A stretch of 5,879 nt of DNA from Coriobacteriia bacterium (lineage in GTDB: Bacteria; Actinomycetota; Coriobacteriia; Coriobacteriales; QAMH01): contig CAAEQF010000130.1 in NCBI GenBank assembly GCA_900758075.1, positions 1 through 5,879 on the forward strand, given 5' to 3'. The position numbers were made by a program, and so were the translations under genes. Below the pieces are notes generated by a model. The model saw only the letters and a program-made list of their open reading frames with translations, searched no databases and was not told the DNA's origin. Shown here piece after piece: positions 5,636 through 5,879 of the stretch (positions are counted from its first letter, which is position 1; the number at the start of each line of letters is the position of its first letter).

Positions 5636-5659
5636 CCGAAGAGCAGTTCATGGTAAACT
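5632..5659 (+). promoter_or_regulatory. Promoter of tRNA-Phe
   Basis: TTGACC (5632-5637, 5 of 6 match) and TAAACT (5654-5659, 4 of 6) are 16 bases apart, and the -10 is preceded by TGG, making it an extended -10. Transcription would start near 5666, a short distance before the tRNA at 5674. The -35 overlaps the TGA stop codon of the lcp gene, so lcp read-through and this promoter may both feed the tRNA. Confidence 0.65.
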
Positions 5660-5673
5660 ATCGTTCGCTGATT

Positions 5674-5749
5674 GGTCAGGTAGCTCAGTCGGTAGAGCAG
5701 GGGATTGAAAATCCCTGTGTCGGGGGTTCAAGTCCCTCTCTGACCACCA
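5674..5749 (+). tRNA. tRNA-Phe (anticodon GAA)
   Basis: A complete 76-base cloverleaf: acceptor GGTCAGG with TCTGACC (last pair G-T), D stem GCTC/GAGC, anticodon stem GGGGA/TCCCT around TTGAAAA, T stem GGGGG/CCCTC with loop TTCAAGT, discriminator A and encoded CCA. Anticodon GAA reads the phenylalanine codons UUC and UUU. Confidence 0.97.
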
Positions 5750-5759
5750 TGCAGTGCAC

Positions 5760-5790
5760 AAAAGCCGCCACCTCGTGTGAGCGGCTTTTT
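5760..5790 (+). terminator. Rho-independent terminator after tRNA-Phe
   Basis: AAAAGCCGC (5760-5768) pairs with GCGGCTTTT (5781-5789) around a 12-base loop, and the plus strand ends in five T. It lies 10 bases after the tRNA-Phe CCA end and should end both the tRNA transcript and any read-through from the HEAT-lcp genes. The A-run on the left arm makes it partly usable on the minus strand too. Confidence 0.88.
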
Positions 5791-5823
5791 AATATGAGTA
5801 GGACATTGTCAATAGACAAAATC

Positions 5824-5854
5824 GGGCCTGGCCCAGGTTTTCTGGGTCAGGCCC
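5824..5854. terminator. Strong hairpin at the right edge, probable terminator of an outside gene
   Basis: GGGCCTGGCCCAG (5824-5836) pairs with CTGGGTCAGGCCC (5842-5854) over 13 positions with a single G-T, around a 5-base loop. On the minus strand it is followed by GATTTTGTC, a modest T-rich tail, so it may end a minus-strand gene entering from the right; on the plus strand the tail is TTCCTC, which is weaker. Apart from this hairpin, 5791-5879 shows no gene. Confidence 0.5.
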
Positions 5855-5879
5855 TTCCTCTATCTCAACCCTCCTGCGG

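Noticed and set aside
1..5879. Mobile element, CRISPR array, toxin-antitoxin or phage content
   Set aside because: No transposase, integrase, repeat-spacer structure or small gene pair is visible; composition is even. The two tRNA genes are intact, with no duplicated 3' ends that would mark an integration site.

Overview
This is a GC-rich, densely coded bacterial window with no mobile element, CRISPR array or defence cassette. High GC at third codon positions, CCA encoded in the tRNA genes, a compact LytR-CpsA-Psr protein, a DegV protein and an anaerobe-type two-subunit iron-sulfur fumarase together suggest an anaerobic high-GC Gram-positive, most likely a coriobacterium (Olsenella/Atopobium/Collinsella type). 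This assignment is an inference from gene content and style, not from a database search.

Minus-strand block (about 1-3385, transcribed right to left): tRNA-Val(TAC), a rho-independent terminator, a degV/fakB-type fatty-acid-binding protein, a NAD-type malic enzyme, the alpha subunit of class I fumarase, and the first 51 codons of its beta subunit, which runs off the left edge. Malic enzyme and fumarase together join pyruvate + CO2 + NADH to malate and fumarate without oxaloacetate. The malic enzyme leader carries a striking set of three ATGTGA/TCACAT half-sites, placed at the predicted transcription start: a probable operator for the malate/fumarate genes.

Plus-strand block (about 3464-5790): a HEAT-repeat protein, then a LytR-CpsA-Psr membrane protein 9 bases downstream whose ribosome binding site overlaps the HEAT stop codon, then tRNA-Phe(GAA) with its own promoter and a strong terminator. 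The two blocks diverge from an AT-rich gap (3386-3487) that holds the tRNA-Val promoter, two direct repeats spaced 10 bp apart and a 13-bp palindrome.

The right end (5791-5879) has no gene, but carries a 13-bp-stem hairpin that is probably the terminator of a gene coming from outside the window. The families here are known. The parts worth a second look are regulatory: the operator before malic enzyme, two unexplained hairpins between malic enzyme and fumarase, the terminator lying directly before degV, and the HEAT-LCP gene pair. I see no evidence for a wholly new system.
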